DNA of 17,270 bases from NCBI GenBank assembly GCA_041485385.1, contig JBGPJM010000092.1, forward strand, positions 1 to 17,270, given 5' to 3'. Of the stretch, positions 6,788 through 15,967 are shown in pieces (positions within the stretch are counted from its first letter, which is position 1; each line of letters begins with the position of its first letter). The notes under the pieces are model-generated. The model had not been told where the DNA came from and did no database searches. It saw only the letters and a program-made list of their open reading frames with translations. The translations under genes and the position numbers were made by a program. The DNA is from JBGPJM01 sp041485385. GTDB lineage: Bacteria > Planctomycetota > Phycisphaerae > Phycisphaerales > UBA1924.

Positions 6788-8832
6788 GCGGGCACTCCCG
6801 CGTCAACGACCTTGCAGGGGAGCGCGAGCACGAAGACCGAGCCGCCGCCGGGGCCGTCGCTGGCGGCGGTGAGCGAGCCCTGCAGCTCCTTGGCCGCCAG
6901 GGCCGCCGAGTGCAGGCCGAAGCCGTGGCCTTCCTTCTTGGTGGTGAAGCCGTGGGTGAAGATCTTGGTGAGGTTTTCGGCGGCGATGCCGATGCCGTTG
7001 TCGGCGACCTCGATCCGCACGCCCGGCGTGCCGGGCCCGGGGGCGGGGGCGGCCCCGCCGACGGCGTCGGTGGCGCGGATGCGCAGGCGCAGCACGCCCT
7101 GGCGTTTGCCGGCGGTCTCCTTCATGGCGTCCAGCGCGTTGGTGAGCAGGTTGACGAGGATCTGGAGCACCTTGTGCTTGTCGGTCTCGACGGTGGGGAC
7201 CTGCTCGAACTCGCGCTCGACGCTGATGCGGTGGCGCTCCAGCGAGGCGGCGATCATGCGCAGGGCGTCCTCGAGCAGGTCCTTGGCGCTGGCCTTCTCG
7301 ACGACGCCGGCAATTTTCGCGACCGACTGCTGCACGCCGATGATGTCCTTGATGTGCCCGACGTGCCGGGTGAGCGAGCGCATCTCGCCCAGGAGCTGCT
7401 CCTGCTCGGCACCCAGGTGCTGCGAGAGCTGCTTGAGGTAGGCGGGGATGAGCTTGCCCTTCTCGTCGCCCGTGAGGTACCTGCCGAGGTCGCCGGCGTG
7501 CTGCTCGATCATCTCCGAGACCTGCGCGAGGCGGGCGACCTTGGACTTGCGGAGGGCCTCTTCGACGATCGAGGCGGAGACGTTCACGCTGTTGAGCACG
7601 TTGCCGACGTTGTGCAGCACGCCGGTGGCGACCTCGGCCATGCCCGCCTGGCGCGAGGTGGCCATGAGCTGGCGGTTGAGCTTCTCGCGCTCGGCCTCGG
7701 CCTCCTTGCGGTGGGTGATGTCGGTCCCCAGGCACACGTACCCGGTGGTGGTGCCGTTGCGGTCCTTCACGGCCGAGCCGGAGAGGCTGATGGGGATGTG
7801 GCGGTTGTCCTTGGAGATGAAGCAGACCTCGTGGTCCTTGAGCGCGCCCGGCCCCAGGAGCTGCTCGAGGCGCGTGGCGGTGAGGTGGAAGCCGTCGGCG
7901 ACGCAGATGATGCTCGATGTCCGCCCGAGGAGCTCCGAGCTGGCGTACCCCAGCAGGTCGAGGGTGGCCTGGTTGACGGCCTTGATGCGGGCCTGCTGGT
8001 CCACGACGATCATGCTGTCCACCATCGAGTCGACCACGTTGTTGATGAAGCTCGTCTTCTCGGCCATGCTGGTGGAGGTAGTGACCACCGACCGCATCCG
8101 CCCGGCGATCTGGTTCAGCCCGTGCGCGAGCATGGCCACCTGCGTCGGGCCGGACATGGGGATACGGACGTTGAAGTCGTCCTTGCTCATCGCGACGACG
8201 GCGTCGGCGGCCCGGGCGATGGGGCGGGTGAGGCGCCCGGCGAAGAAGAAGGTGGCCGTCCCCGCCGCGCACAGCGCGAGCACGGACCCGATGAGCATCC
8301 ACTCGGCGGCGATCGCGACGAAGGTGTGGCTCCGGCCGGCGGAGAAGGCGATCTGGACGGTGCCGATGGGGTCGTGCTCGGGGCCGACGATCGGGCGGAT
8401 GACCGACGGCGGAAGGTAGATCGTGGCCAGGACGTCGCTGAGGAGATCGGCGATGATGGAGACCCGCACCGGGTGCTTGGGGGTGCCCGGGGGCAGGCGG
8501 GCCCAGGAGGCCTGCTCGTGCGCGATCACGACGCCTCGCTGGTTGTACACCGTGATCGACTGGATGTCGTTGTACCGTTCCTTGGCCTCGACCAGCCTGG
8601 CCTTGAGGATGCCCAGGTCGTCGGCGATCATCGGCGCGATGAGCCCCGCGGCGATCTCATCGGGCACGTCCCGGTGGGAGGCGATCACCTCGTCGTGGAA
8701 GCTCATCTGGGTGACGTGGAGCGACAGCATCGTCGCGGCCGCGCACACTAGCGCCGCGACGCAGACGAAGTAGAAGACCAGCGTGAATCGGAGGCTCGGC
8801 TTCTTGATACACTGATCTCCCGTGCGGGCCAA
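6784..8832 (-). CDS. Membrane sensor histidine kinase (periplasmic sensor, HAMP, PAS, HATPase)
   Basis: 682 residues from a TTG at 8832; no in-frame ATG or GTG lies between it and the upstream in-frame stop. Membrane segments at about 16-38 and 178-198 flank a periplasmic sensor region of about 140 residues. HAMP (about 199-252) and PAS (about 262-375) follow. The phosphoacceptor region is not the common HisKA form: the candidate is H407 in GVLHNVGNVLNS, followed by a long helical stretch. The ATP-binding domain has the N box NLLTNALDAM (N565), G1 box DNGIGI (611-616) and G2 box GHGFGLH (635-641). The stop overlaps the start of the REC-GGDEF-EAL gene (ATGA), so it most likely phosphorylates that receiver in response to an extracytoplasmic signal. 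The ligand cannot be told. Confidence 0.9.
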   Translation of the reverse strand: MARTGDQCIKKPSLRFTLVFYFVCVAALVCAAATMLSLHVTQMSFHDEVIASHRDVPDEIAAGLIAPMIADDLGILKARLVEAKERYNDIQSITVYNQRGVVIAHEQASWARLPPGTPKHPVRVSIIADLLSDVLATIYLPPSVIRPIVGPEHDPIGTVQIAFSAGRSHTFVAIAAEWMLIGSVLALCAAGTATFFFAGRLTRPIARAADAVVAMSKDDFNVRIPMSGPTQVAMLAHGLNQIAGRMRSVVTTSTSMAEKTSFINNVVDSMVDSMIVVDQQARIKAVNQATLDLLGYASSELLGRTSSIICVADGFHLTATRLEQLLGPGALKDHEVCFISKDNRHIPISLSGSAVKDRNGTTTGYVCLGTDITHRKEAEAEREKLNRQLMATSRQAGMAEVATGVLHNVGNVLNSVNVSASIVEEALRKSKVARLAQVSEMIEQHAGDLGRYLTGDEKGKLIPAYLKQLSQHLGAEQEQLLGEMRSLTRHVGHIKDIIGVQQSVAKIAGVVEKASAKDLLEDALRMIAASLERHRISVEREFEQVPTVETDKHKVLQILVNLLTNALDAMKETAGKRQGVLRLRIRATDAVGGAAPAPGPGTPGVRIEVADNGIGIAAENLTKIFTHGFTTKKEGHGFGLHSAALAAKELQGSLTAASDGPGGGSVFVLALPCKVVDAGVPA

Positions 8833-8838
8833 GGCCCG
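8825..8838. promoter_or_regulatory. Dyad spanning the sensor kinase TTG start
   Basis: The bases form a perfect inverted repeat with arms CGGGCC and GGCCCG separated by two bases (8831-8832). It covers the start codon of the sensor gene. It could act as a protein-binding dyad or hinder initiation; chance is possible in such GC-rich DNA. Confidence 0.3.
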
Positions 8839-8844
8839 GCGGCC

Positions 8845-8888
8845 ATGGGCGCGGAGTCCGAGACGGCGCCCATCGGGCTCGATGGGCG
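8845..8888 (-). promoter_or_regulatory. Two mutually exclusive hairpins in the sensor kinase leader
   Basis: Three copies of an ATGGGCG element occur here, the middle one inverted. The middle element pairs with the far one as a perfect 9-bp stem with a 4-base loop (8867-8875 with 8880-8888), or with the start-proximal one as a perfect 8-bp stem with a 12-base loop (8845-8852 with 8866-8873, loop 8853-8865). The two stems share bases, so only one can form. In the minus-strand transcript the second stem ends 12 bases before the TTG start and would hide the ribosome landing area, while the first would leave it free. The same elements could instead be half-sites for a dimeric regulator. Confidence 0.4.
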
Positions 8889-8916
8889 GGGGTCAACAGC
8901 ACCTACCGGTTCGTTA

Positions 8917-8932
8917 ATCGGACTGATCGGAC
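8917..8932. repeat. Short direct repeat ATCGGAC in the divergent intergenic region
   Basis: ATCGGAC occurs at 8917-8923 and 8926-8932, a 9-base step, in the region shared by the divergent sensor kinase and the 9104 gene. It could be a tandem regulator site. No convincing promoter pair was found for either gene in 8833-9103. Confidence 0.3.
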
Positions 8933-9103
8933 GCCCCCTTGACGGGCGGGGTCCCCGCTGCCCCGTGCCGGGGCCGGTCGTGCGGGCGCCGTGGCGGGTC
9001 CGCGGCGTACCGGCCGAACCTCGCCACCTATCCTTTGCTCTTCATTCGCGCTGTCATCGCCGCCCGGCCCGGCGACCTGGTCGGGTTATCGGAGCGCCGG
9101 GAC

Positions 9104-9772
9104 ATGAGTGAACCGAGCCAGCCCTCTCCCACGACGGACCCCGCCGCTCAGCCTGCCGCGGTGAGCGGCCTGCTTGCGGCCAACCTTGGCCGCCTGGAGG
9201 CGATCGTGGCGGAGCTCCGCGCCTCGCCGGACCCGGCGCGGGCGGGCGAGCTGTGGAAGGCCGCGCACGTGGCGCTCCGGAAGACCCGCGCCGACGCGGT
9301 CCGCGCCGGGCGCGCCGTGGCGGAGCGGAAGGTGGATGCTCTGGCCGAGCTGGTCCGGCAAGCCCGGGAGGCTGGCGACGCCCCGGCGAGGCGCCCACTT
9401 CCGGCCGTCGGGCCGCCGGCGACGGTTGGGCCCGTGCCGGTCGCCCCCGCGCCGGAGATGACCCCCGACGGCGCCGCGCCCCCCCAGCCAGCGCCCCCTC
9501 AGCCGGCGCCCCCCCGGCCACCGGGCGGAGCCCCCGCGGAGATCACCCAGGACGTGCTCAAGCACGCGTTGCACGCGTTCAAGAAGCGGATGAAGCTGAC
9601 GCGGCTGGACGACGAGTCGAGGCTGGGGCCGCGGGCGATGACCGGGGGGAGGAAGTCGGCCGTGGTCGCGATCGTGCCGCCGAACCAGTACCCGCGTGCG
9701 GTGTGGGACGAACTGGTGAAGCAGGGGAAGCTGAAGCGTGCCGGGAGCGGGTTCTACGAACTCGTGGAGTGA
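9104..9772 (+). CDS. Hypothetical protein with Pro/Ala-rich linker and conserved-looking C-terminal domain
   Basis: 222 residues from the ATG at 9104, which has GGAG at 9091-9094 about ten bases upstream; the frame is open further upstream but that part reads as non-coding. The N-terminal part (about 20-90) is a charged, probably helical segment. Residues about 95-145 are a Pro/Ala-rich linker with repeated PPQPA units. The C-terminal 75 residues (LKHALHAFKKRMKLTRLDDE, then a Gly-rich turn, then VPPNQYPRAVWDELVKQGKL) look like a compact folded domain. I recall similar C-termini in planctomycete hypothetical proteins but cannot name a family. No signal peptide or membrane segment is seen. It is divergent from the sensor kinase, so the two may share a control region. 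Confidence 0.8.
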   Translation: MSEPSQPSPTTDPAAQPAAVSGLLAANLGRLEAIVAELRASPDPARAGELWKAAHVALRKTRADAVRAGRAVAERKVDALAELVRQAREAGDAPARRPLPAVGPPATVGPVPVAPAPEMTPDGAAPPQPAPPQPAPPRPPGGAPAEITQDVLKHALHAFKKRMKLTRLDDESRLGPRAMTGGRKSAVVAIVPPNQYPRAVWDELVKQGKLKRAGSGFYELVE

Positions 9773-9995
9773 GCCATCTTAGCGGGCTGGCCGGACGGTG
9801 GAGCGGCGGATAATGCGCCGGCTTGCCGCGCCTGCCCGGCTTGACCCCACCCCCCAGTCCGCAAGGCCATCAATCGTCGGTGCGGCAACTCAGCGGGCGC
9901 GTTGCTTGTCGGCGCGGCTGTAGCACAGTAACCACTGCTTGAGTGGACGCGACAATGCGCCGTGACGGGCGTAGCGTGGCTCGAGAGATACCTGG

Positions 9996-10001
9996 TACAA
10001 A
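9996..10001 (+). promoter_or_regulatory. Possible extended -10 element before the secreted protein gene
   Basis: TGG followed by TACAAA lies about 27 bases before the chosen start and would give a short leader containing the GGAG site. No matching -35 is visible, so this is only a suggestion. The rest of 9773-10028 shows no gene I can support. Confidence 0.25.
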
Positions 10002-10016
10002 TAACCAAGATCGGGT

Positions 10017-10020
10017 GGAG
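10017..10020 (+). promoter_or_regulatory. Shine-Dalgarno site that decides the 10029 start
   Basis: GGAG lies 8 bases before the ATG at 10029 but only 2 bases before the ATG at 10023. The spacing favours 10029. Confidence 0.6.
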
Positions 10021-10028
10021 AGATGTTG

Positions 10029-12425
10029 ATGCCGCAGCGCACGAACAATCGTTCCGAGGTTTCACCCGCGTGGTTGCTCGAGCGCCTGGAGCCCCGGGCG
10101 CTGCTCTCCGATGCGCCGCTGCCCACCCTGGCGGACCTGGAGAACCCCTCCGATACGGTCGCCCGCATCGAGACGAGCCTGGGCGTGGTCGACGTCGAGC
10201 TCTTCGATGGCGCGTCGCCGGCGGGGGTGTCGAGCTTCCTGACCCGCATCGCACGCGGGGACATCGATCCTTCGTTCTTCCACCGGCTGGTGCCGGGCCG
10301 GACCCTGGAGACCGGCGCCTACAAACGCGACGACCAGGCCGGCGTGTTCCAGATCCCCGAGCCGGGGCCGATCGCGGTGGAGACGGCGCGATCCAACGTC
10401 GCGCGCACGATCGCGCTGGACGGCGCGGGCGAATCGGGCTCGTCGGGCGTCCGCTACTTCTTCAACCTGGGCGACAACTCCGCCGATTTCGACGGCTCGC
10501 GCACCGTGATCGGGCGGGTGGTGAACGACGCGTCGTGGGCGGTCGTGCAGCGCATCGCGGGCCTGGGCACGGCCGACCTGGATGTCCGGCTCACCGGCTC
10601 GGAGGGGAGCGCGTTCGACGCCGTTCCCGTCATCGTTACCGGCACGGGCGGGCACGGAAACGGGCACGACGACGATCACAGCAACGGGCATCACGACGAC
10701 GACCACGGCGACGGGCACCACGGCGACGACGGCACGCAAACGTCGGTCGTGGACGTCGTGAACGTCGAGGTCGTCAAGGCCGCCGGCCGGGGCGAGTTCT
10801 ACACGAGCACGGTGATGTACGCCGAGGGGTTCAGCGGCAGCACTGTCGATGAGTTCGTCCCCATCGCCAACCCCAACGACGCCGACGCGGCGTACCAGGT
10901 CATCCTCCGCTTCGAGAAGGACCCCGCCCACCCGTTCTCGCGCCGGGACGCGGTCATCGCCACCGGGACGATTGCGCCCAACGCGCGCGGCGGCGTGGAC
11001 GTCTGGCACGGCGCCACCGACTTCCCGGGCCTGCCCGATGCGCTCATCACCGCCGGGCGTCCGTACGCCATCGAGGTCCGCTCCACCGTCCCGTTGAGCG
11101 CGAATCTCAGCCACTACGACTTCGGAACCGCCACCGGCGAGTCGTTCGTTTCGCAGGGCGAAACGAACTGGGTCATCGTGGGCGGCACCAAGGGGAACAG
11201 CTTCGATTTCCTCGTCTGGCACAACCCCACGGGCTATGACGCCACCCTCGTGGTGACGTTCATCCCCGAGGGGGGCGAGCCGCTGGCGCCGATCGTCGTG
11301 ACGACGGAGGCGTACCGTCGCGGGGGGATCAACGTTTCGCTCCTGGACTCGCTGCCGGCGGGGCGGTTCGCCGCGAGGATCATGTCCGATCAGCCGTTGA
11401 TCGCGGCGCTTTCGCACTACCACCCGGGCGCGGCGCCGGAGGGCTCCTCGAGCCTGGGCACCGGCGGGCGCCCCAGCGCGGTCGGCGTCGTTCCGCTGGC
11501 CACCTTCGGCCCGACGGCCGACGACACCGTCACGCTCTCCTTCCTGGCCGGCGGCCAGGAGGACGACGACGGTCGGATCACGATCTGCCACATCCCGCCG
11601 GGGAATCCCGACAACGCGCACACGATCCGGGTCGGCATCTCGGCGCTGCGTGCGCATCTGGCGCACGGCGACCACGTCGGGCCGTGCGACGGCGACGGCG
11701 GCGAGCACGGCGACGGGCACCACGACGATGACGACGACGGGCACGGCGACGGCCACGATGACGATGATGACGATGATGGCGAACACACGCCGTCGGTGAT
11801 CGACGTCTCGCTGGACTTCGAGAACCCGGACCTGGCCGACATCTCCCTCCCCGGCGCCCTGACGCTCCAGCCCGGGCACAGCGGCTCGGTGAGGCTGGAC
11901 AGCTCCGTCCTGGACATCTCGGCGTACCTGGGCCAGCGGTTCACGGTCCGGTGGACGGCCAGCCGCCCGGTCTTCGGCGGCATGTCGCAGACCGACGCCT
12001 TCGACGGCGTCTCGACCGCCGTGGCGGTCGCCGGCGCGACCCGCCTGAACTTCGCCGAGGGCTTCATGGACCCGGCCCGCGCGGGCACCGAGGTCTTCGA
12101 AACCGTCGCCGTGTACAACCCCTCCGCCCAGGACGCGGCGGTGAGCCTGGTGGTGCGGTACACCGACGGCTTCGTGCTGTCGATCGACCGCACGGCCGCC
12201 GGGACGCACACGCTGCTCATCGACCTGCACACGCTGGAGGAGATCCGCCAGCAGGGGCTGGAGAACCACCGGTACTTCTACTCCATGCAGGTGGTCGCCG
12301 ACCGGCCCGTGGCCGCGCAGCTCTCGCACCTGGACACGAACCTCGGCCGGCCCGGCAACGCGGCGGGCGGATTCTCGACACTCGGCGCGCCGGTGGGCGA
12401 ACTCACGCGGCTGGACTGTCTGTAA
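10029..12425 (+). CDS. Secreted LEPR-XLL protein: degenerate cyclophilin domain, beta modules, His/Asp-rich linkers
   Basis: 798 residues. LERLEPRALLS at 17-27 matches the LEPR-XLL motif near the N-terminus of many exported planctomycete proteins. Residues about 42-200 align with cyclophilin-type peptidyl-prolyl isomerases (FFHRLVPG at 83-90, FFNLGDNSADFDG at 144-156). The Arg of FHR is kept, but the Gln of SQFF and the MIQGGD segment are not, so catalysis is doubtful. Two His/Asp/Gly-rich linkers follow (about 205-236 and 554-586). Before the second lies ICHIPPGNP with C520 and C553 and HLAHGDHVGPC, a motif known from other secreted bacterial proteins. The remainder is made of beta-rich modules ending in related LSHYD-like motifs. 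Likely a cell-surface or periplasmic metal-binding or adhesion protein; function unproven. No C-terminal sorting signal is visible. Confidence 0.85.
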   Translation: MPQRTNNRSEVSPAWLLERLEPRALLSDAPLPTLADLENPSDTVARIETSLGVVDVELFDGASPAGVSSFLTRIARGDIDPSFFHRLVPGRTLETGAYKRDDQAGVFQIPEPGPIAVETARSNVARTIALDGAGESGSSGVRYFFNLGDNSADFDGSRTVIGRVVNDASWAVVQRIAGLGTADLDVRLTGSEGSAFDAVPVIVTGTGGHGNGHDDDHSNGHHDDDHGDGHHGDDGTQTSVVDVVNVEVVKAAGRGEFYTSTVMYAEGFSGSTVDEFVPIANPNDADAAYQVILRFEKDPAHPFSRRDAVIATGTIAPNARGGVDVWHGATDFPGLPDALITAGRPYAIEVRSTVPLSANLSHYDFGTATGESFVSQGETNWVIVGGTKGNSFDFLVWHNPTGYDATLVVTFIPEGGEPLAPIVVTTEAYRRGGINVSLLDSLPAGRFAARIMSDQPLIAALSHYHPGAAPEGSSSLGTGGRPSAVGVVPLATFGPTADDTVTLSFLAGGQEDDDGRITICHIPPGNPDNAHTIRVGISALRAHLAHGDHVGPCDGDGGEHGDGHHDDDDDGHGDGHDDDDDDDGEHTPSVIDVSLDFENPDLADISLPGALTLQPGHSGSVRLDSSVLDISAYLGQRFTVRWTASRPVFGGMSQTDAFDGVSTAVAVAGATRLNFAEGFMDPARAGTEVFETVAVYNPSAQDAAVSLVVRYTDGFVLSIDRTAAGTHTLLIDLHTLEEIRQQGLENHRYFYSMQVVADRPVAAQLSHLDTNLGRPGNAAGGFSTLGAPVGELTRLDCL

Positions 12426-12478
12426 TCGACGCCGGCGGGCGGACCCGTCCGCACCGCTCGCACCTGTTCACTCCCCCT

Positions 12479-12504
12479 GCGCCGGCCGCGAAGGCCGGCG
12501 CTTT
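12479..12504 (+). terminator. Rho-independent terminator after the secreted protein gene
   Basis: A perfect 9-bp GC stem (12479-12487 with 12493-12501) with a 5-base loop is followed by TTT, 54 bases after the stop codon. The T tract is short. Confidence 0.65.
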
Positions 12505-12608
12505 CGTGCGCGGCGGGCGTCTGGGGGCGCAGAAATCGCCCGCGCGGTCATGGGCGCCGTCGCCGGTGGCGTGTACAGTGCGCTCTGCCCCCTCCTGCGG
12601 GCCCCTCC

Positions 12609-14078
12609 ATGGGCATTTCACGCTCCAGAAACGAACGCAGCACACCCGGGCCCGTCGATCCGCCGGCTGGCCGGAGGTTCCGCCTGCGGCGGGGTCCGGT
12701 CGCCCTTGCCGCCCTCGCGATCGTTCTGATCGGCGTCGTGGTCGCGCTTGTGGTCGCGGTCGGCGGCATGCGACGGGCGCGGCGGGCGCTGGCCGAGCAG
12801 GTTGACGAGACAGAGCGCGTCCGGCTGGTCACCGGCTTCCTGTGCGACATGCTCGGTGCGGCGGACCCGGCCGTGAGCGGGCACGAGCCCACTCTCGGCG
12901 AGTTGCTGGACCGGGGCGTGGCGCGTCTGGACGCCGGCTTCACGCGTGATGCGGACGTCGAGGCCTCGATCCGCCTGGCCATCGGGCGCTCGCTGGTGAC
13001 GATCGGCCGCTTCACCGACGGTCTGGCGCAGATCGACGCCGCGTATCGCGCGCGGGTCCGGATGTACGGCGACTTCCACACCGGGACGGCCAGCGCGTTG
13101 TCGGCGAAGGCCTGGGCGCTGAACTTCGCGGGCCTGCACGAGCAGGCCGAGCCGCTCGCCCGTCGCGCGGTGGACCTGGCCCACTACTACTTCCGGGATG
13201 ACCACGAGGAATCGCTCATGGCCGTGCGTACGCTGGCGCAAGCTCTGGGGGCCCGCCCGGACAAGCGGGGGGAGGCGGAGGACCTGCTCCGGACGGCGCT
13301 GGAGATCGCCCGTCGCGCGCAGGGCCGCAGGGCGCCGATCACCTCCGACCTCACGGCCGACCTCGCCGGGCTCCTCTGCGTCCGGCACGGTTTCGCCGAG
13401 GCCGAGCCGCTGCAGCGCTGGCTGCTGGATCGCGCCCGCGAGCCGGCCAGGGACCCGTCCAGCCCTGCCCTGCTGATGCGCATGCATGAACTGGGCATGA
13501 CGCTCACCGCGGTGGGGAGGCTCGAGGAGGCCGAGCCGCTCATCCGCGGTTCGCTCGATGGCCGTCGGGAGCGCCTGGGGCCCGATCACCCGCTCACCTG
13601 GACCGGCGTGCACGCGCTGGGCCTGTTGCTGGAGGCGCGCGGCGATCTGGCCGGCGCCGAGGAGCAACTCGGCGCTTTCGCTCCGGCGGCGTCTCGGTTG
13701 TGGGGCGGGGCCTCCGGCGCGGCGGTGGGCGCCTCGGTGGATCTCGTGCGGATCAGGCTGGCACGGCGCACCGTCGCCGCGGACCAGGCCGAAGGGATTC
13801 TCGCGGCGGCGCTTGGATCCGCCCCCGGCGCGGCGGACGCCGGGATCCGGGCATGGTGGTCGGTCACCTATGCCGTCGCGCTCGCCCAGGCGGGCAAGCT
13901 GGATCAGGCTCGCCGGGTGGCGATCGACGCCGAGACGGCCCTTCGAGCGGCCTACGGGCCGGGCGATCCGTGGACTCTCCGTGCCGGCGCGGCTATGCGG
14001 GAAGTCGAGCAGGCGGCCTCGACGGGAACTTCGCCCGGCTCGCCTCCTCCGGCGTCCACGCCCGAACATCCTCGCTGA
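12609..14078 (+). CDS. Membrane-anchored TPR protein resembling a kinase without its kinase domain
   Basis: 489 residues. A basic N-terminus is followed by one membrane segment (about 31-53) and a charged coiled stretch, so the bulk is probably on one side of the membrane held by a single anchor. Residues 73-130 (VTGFLCDMLGAADPAVSGHE and on) match the linker that follows the membrane segment in planctomycete Ser/Thr kinase-TPR proteins; the equivalent stretch in the split kinase of this window reads RFIQSALRSSDPNLGGKQ. Degenerate TPR units of the kinesin-light-chain type follow (for example GRLEEAEPLIRGSLDGRRER). The tail is Ser/Pro-rich. There is no kinase domain upstream: the start lies 183 bases after the previous gene, with a terminator between. 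It could be a scaffold that shares partners with TPR kinases. TACAGT near 12575 is a weak -10 candidate. Confidence 0.85.
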   Translation: MGISRSRNERSTPGPVDPPAGRRFRLRRGPVALAALAIVLIGVVVALVVAVGGMRRARRALAEQVDETERVRLVTGFLCDMLGAADPAVSGHEPTLGELLDRGVARLDAGFTRDADVEASIRLAIGRSLVTIGRFTDGLAQIDAAYRARVRMYGDFHTGTASALSAKAWALNFAGLHEQAEPLARRAVDLAHYYFRDDHEESLMAVRTLAQALGARPDKRGEAEDLLRTALEIARRAQGRRAPITSDLTADLAGLLCVRHGFAEAEPLQRWLLDRAREPARDPSSPALLMRMHELGMTLTAVGRLEEAEPLIRGSLDGRRERLGPDHPLTWTGVHALGLLLEARGDLAGAEEQLGAFAPAASRLWGGASGAAVGASVDLVRIRLARRTVAADQAEGILAAALGSAPGAADAGIRAWWSVTYAVALAQAGKLDQARRVAIDAETALRAAYGPGDPWTLRAGAAMREVEQAASTGTSPGSPPPASTPEHPR

Positions 14079-14180
14079 ATCCGAGCCTGAGCCTGGCCTA
14101 TCCCCTGTGCGAGGGAAGGCGGGTGTACACCCGGCGCCTGACTGCGTCGAATCGAGGGAGTTTCCCCGGCGGGATCGGTA

Positions 14181-14208
14181 TTGACCCGCCCCCCCCCTGC
14201 GGTATGAT
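14181..14208 (+). promoter_or_regulatory. Strong sigma70-like promoter for tRNA-Thr and tuf
   Basis: TTGACC (14181-14186) and TATGAT (14203-14208) are separated by 16 bases, mostly a C run. Transcription would start near 14215, giving a leader of about 30 bases before the tRNA. It is the clearest promoter in the window, as expected for a highly expressed translation gene. Confidence 0.75.
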
Positions 14209-14243
14209 CCTTGCCCGTTCGGTGGGAAGATCGGGCGTGCCTT

Positions 14244-14315
14244 GCCGCTGTAGCTCAGGGGTAGAGCGCACCCTTGGTAAGGGTGAGGTCGAGGGTTCAA
14301 ATCCCTCTAGCGGCT
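14244..14315 (+). tRNA. tRNA-Thr (anticodon GGT)
   Basis: The acceptor arms GCCGCTG and TAGCGGC pair with one G-T wobble. The D arm (GCTC/GAGC), anticodon stem CACCC/GGGTG with loop TTGGTAA, and T arm GAGGG TTCAAAT CCCTC are all complete. The anticodon GGT is at 14276-14278. The discriminator base is T, and the 3' CCA is not encoded, so it must be added enzymatically. A tRNA-Thr directly before tuf is a recurring bacterial arrangement and suggests one primary transcript. Confidence 0.95.
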
Positions 14316-14318
14316 GTT

Positions 14319-14340
14319 GCGCCCGACATGATCCGGGCGC
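14319..14340 (+). promoter_or_regulatory. Stem-loop just after tRNA-Thr in the tuf leader
   Basis: A perfect 7-bp stem (14319-14325 with 14334-14340) begins four bases after the tRNA. No T tract follows, so a role in RNA processing between tRNA and mRNA is more likely than termination. A second, weaker stem (14526-14531 with 14542-14547) lies nearer the tuf start. The 273-base leader holds no other gene. Confidence 0.4.
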
Positions 14341-14588
14341 GCCGCCGCGAGAAGGGTGCGTCGGCCGTGAGGATTCATTCCCCGCAGGGGGTCACGGGGG
14401 AGGTTTGTGGAAGTTCCAGCGGCCCGCTGGACGCCGGCGCGTGACCGGCCCGGGCCGCGGTGGCGGCGAGGATCGCGGGCGGTTCCCCGGATCCAGACCG
14501 GCCTGATAGAAGGAAGGGTTGCCCGCCGGAGGCTCGTGAGGCTCCGGGCGCACAACGACACATTGGTTCCAGGTGGAGGTTCGCCGCC

Positions 14589-15791
<1,203 letters not shown>

Positions 15792-15861
15792 CCCCGCCTG
15801 CGCCCTTCAAGCCCTCTCCAGCCCTCTTCTCTGATTGCGACAGCGAATGATTCCCACGCCT

Positions 15862-15893
15862 GGCCCATCGGGAACTCCCGGTGGGCCGGCTTT
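15862..15893 (+). terminator. Hairpin terminator after tuf
   Basis: An 11-bp stem (15862-15872 with 15877-15887, one T-G pair) with a 4-base loop is followed by GGCTTT. It lies 70 bases after the tuf stop and separates tuf from rpmG, although readthrough is possible. Confidence 0.6.
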
Positions 15894-15967
15894 ACGGATC
15901 GGATGATTGAAAAACGCCGCGGCGATCCCTCCCCGACGCCGGGCTGACCTGAAAGGAGGCCACCCCG

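Noticed and set aside
4934..8751. Long plus-strand frames opposite the sensor kinase and response regulator
   Set aside because: Composition is Val/Gly/Asp/Ala shadow sequence; the minus frames carry complete domain motifs.
9470..9520. Pro-rich repeated codons as a possible repeat array
   Set aside because: They are short in-frame PPQPA units of a protein linker, with no spacer structure of a CRISPR array.
9754..10264. Minus-strand frames covering the gap before the secreted protein gene
   Set aside because: No recognisable domain or ribosome site, and they run into the clear coding sequence on the plus strand.
14460..14588. Upstream extension of tuf
   Set aside because: EF-Tu begins MAKGVFARTKPHVNVG at 14589, with a good ribosome site at the right distance.
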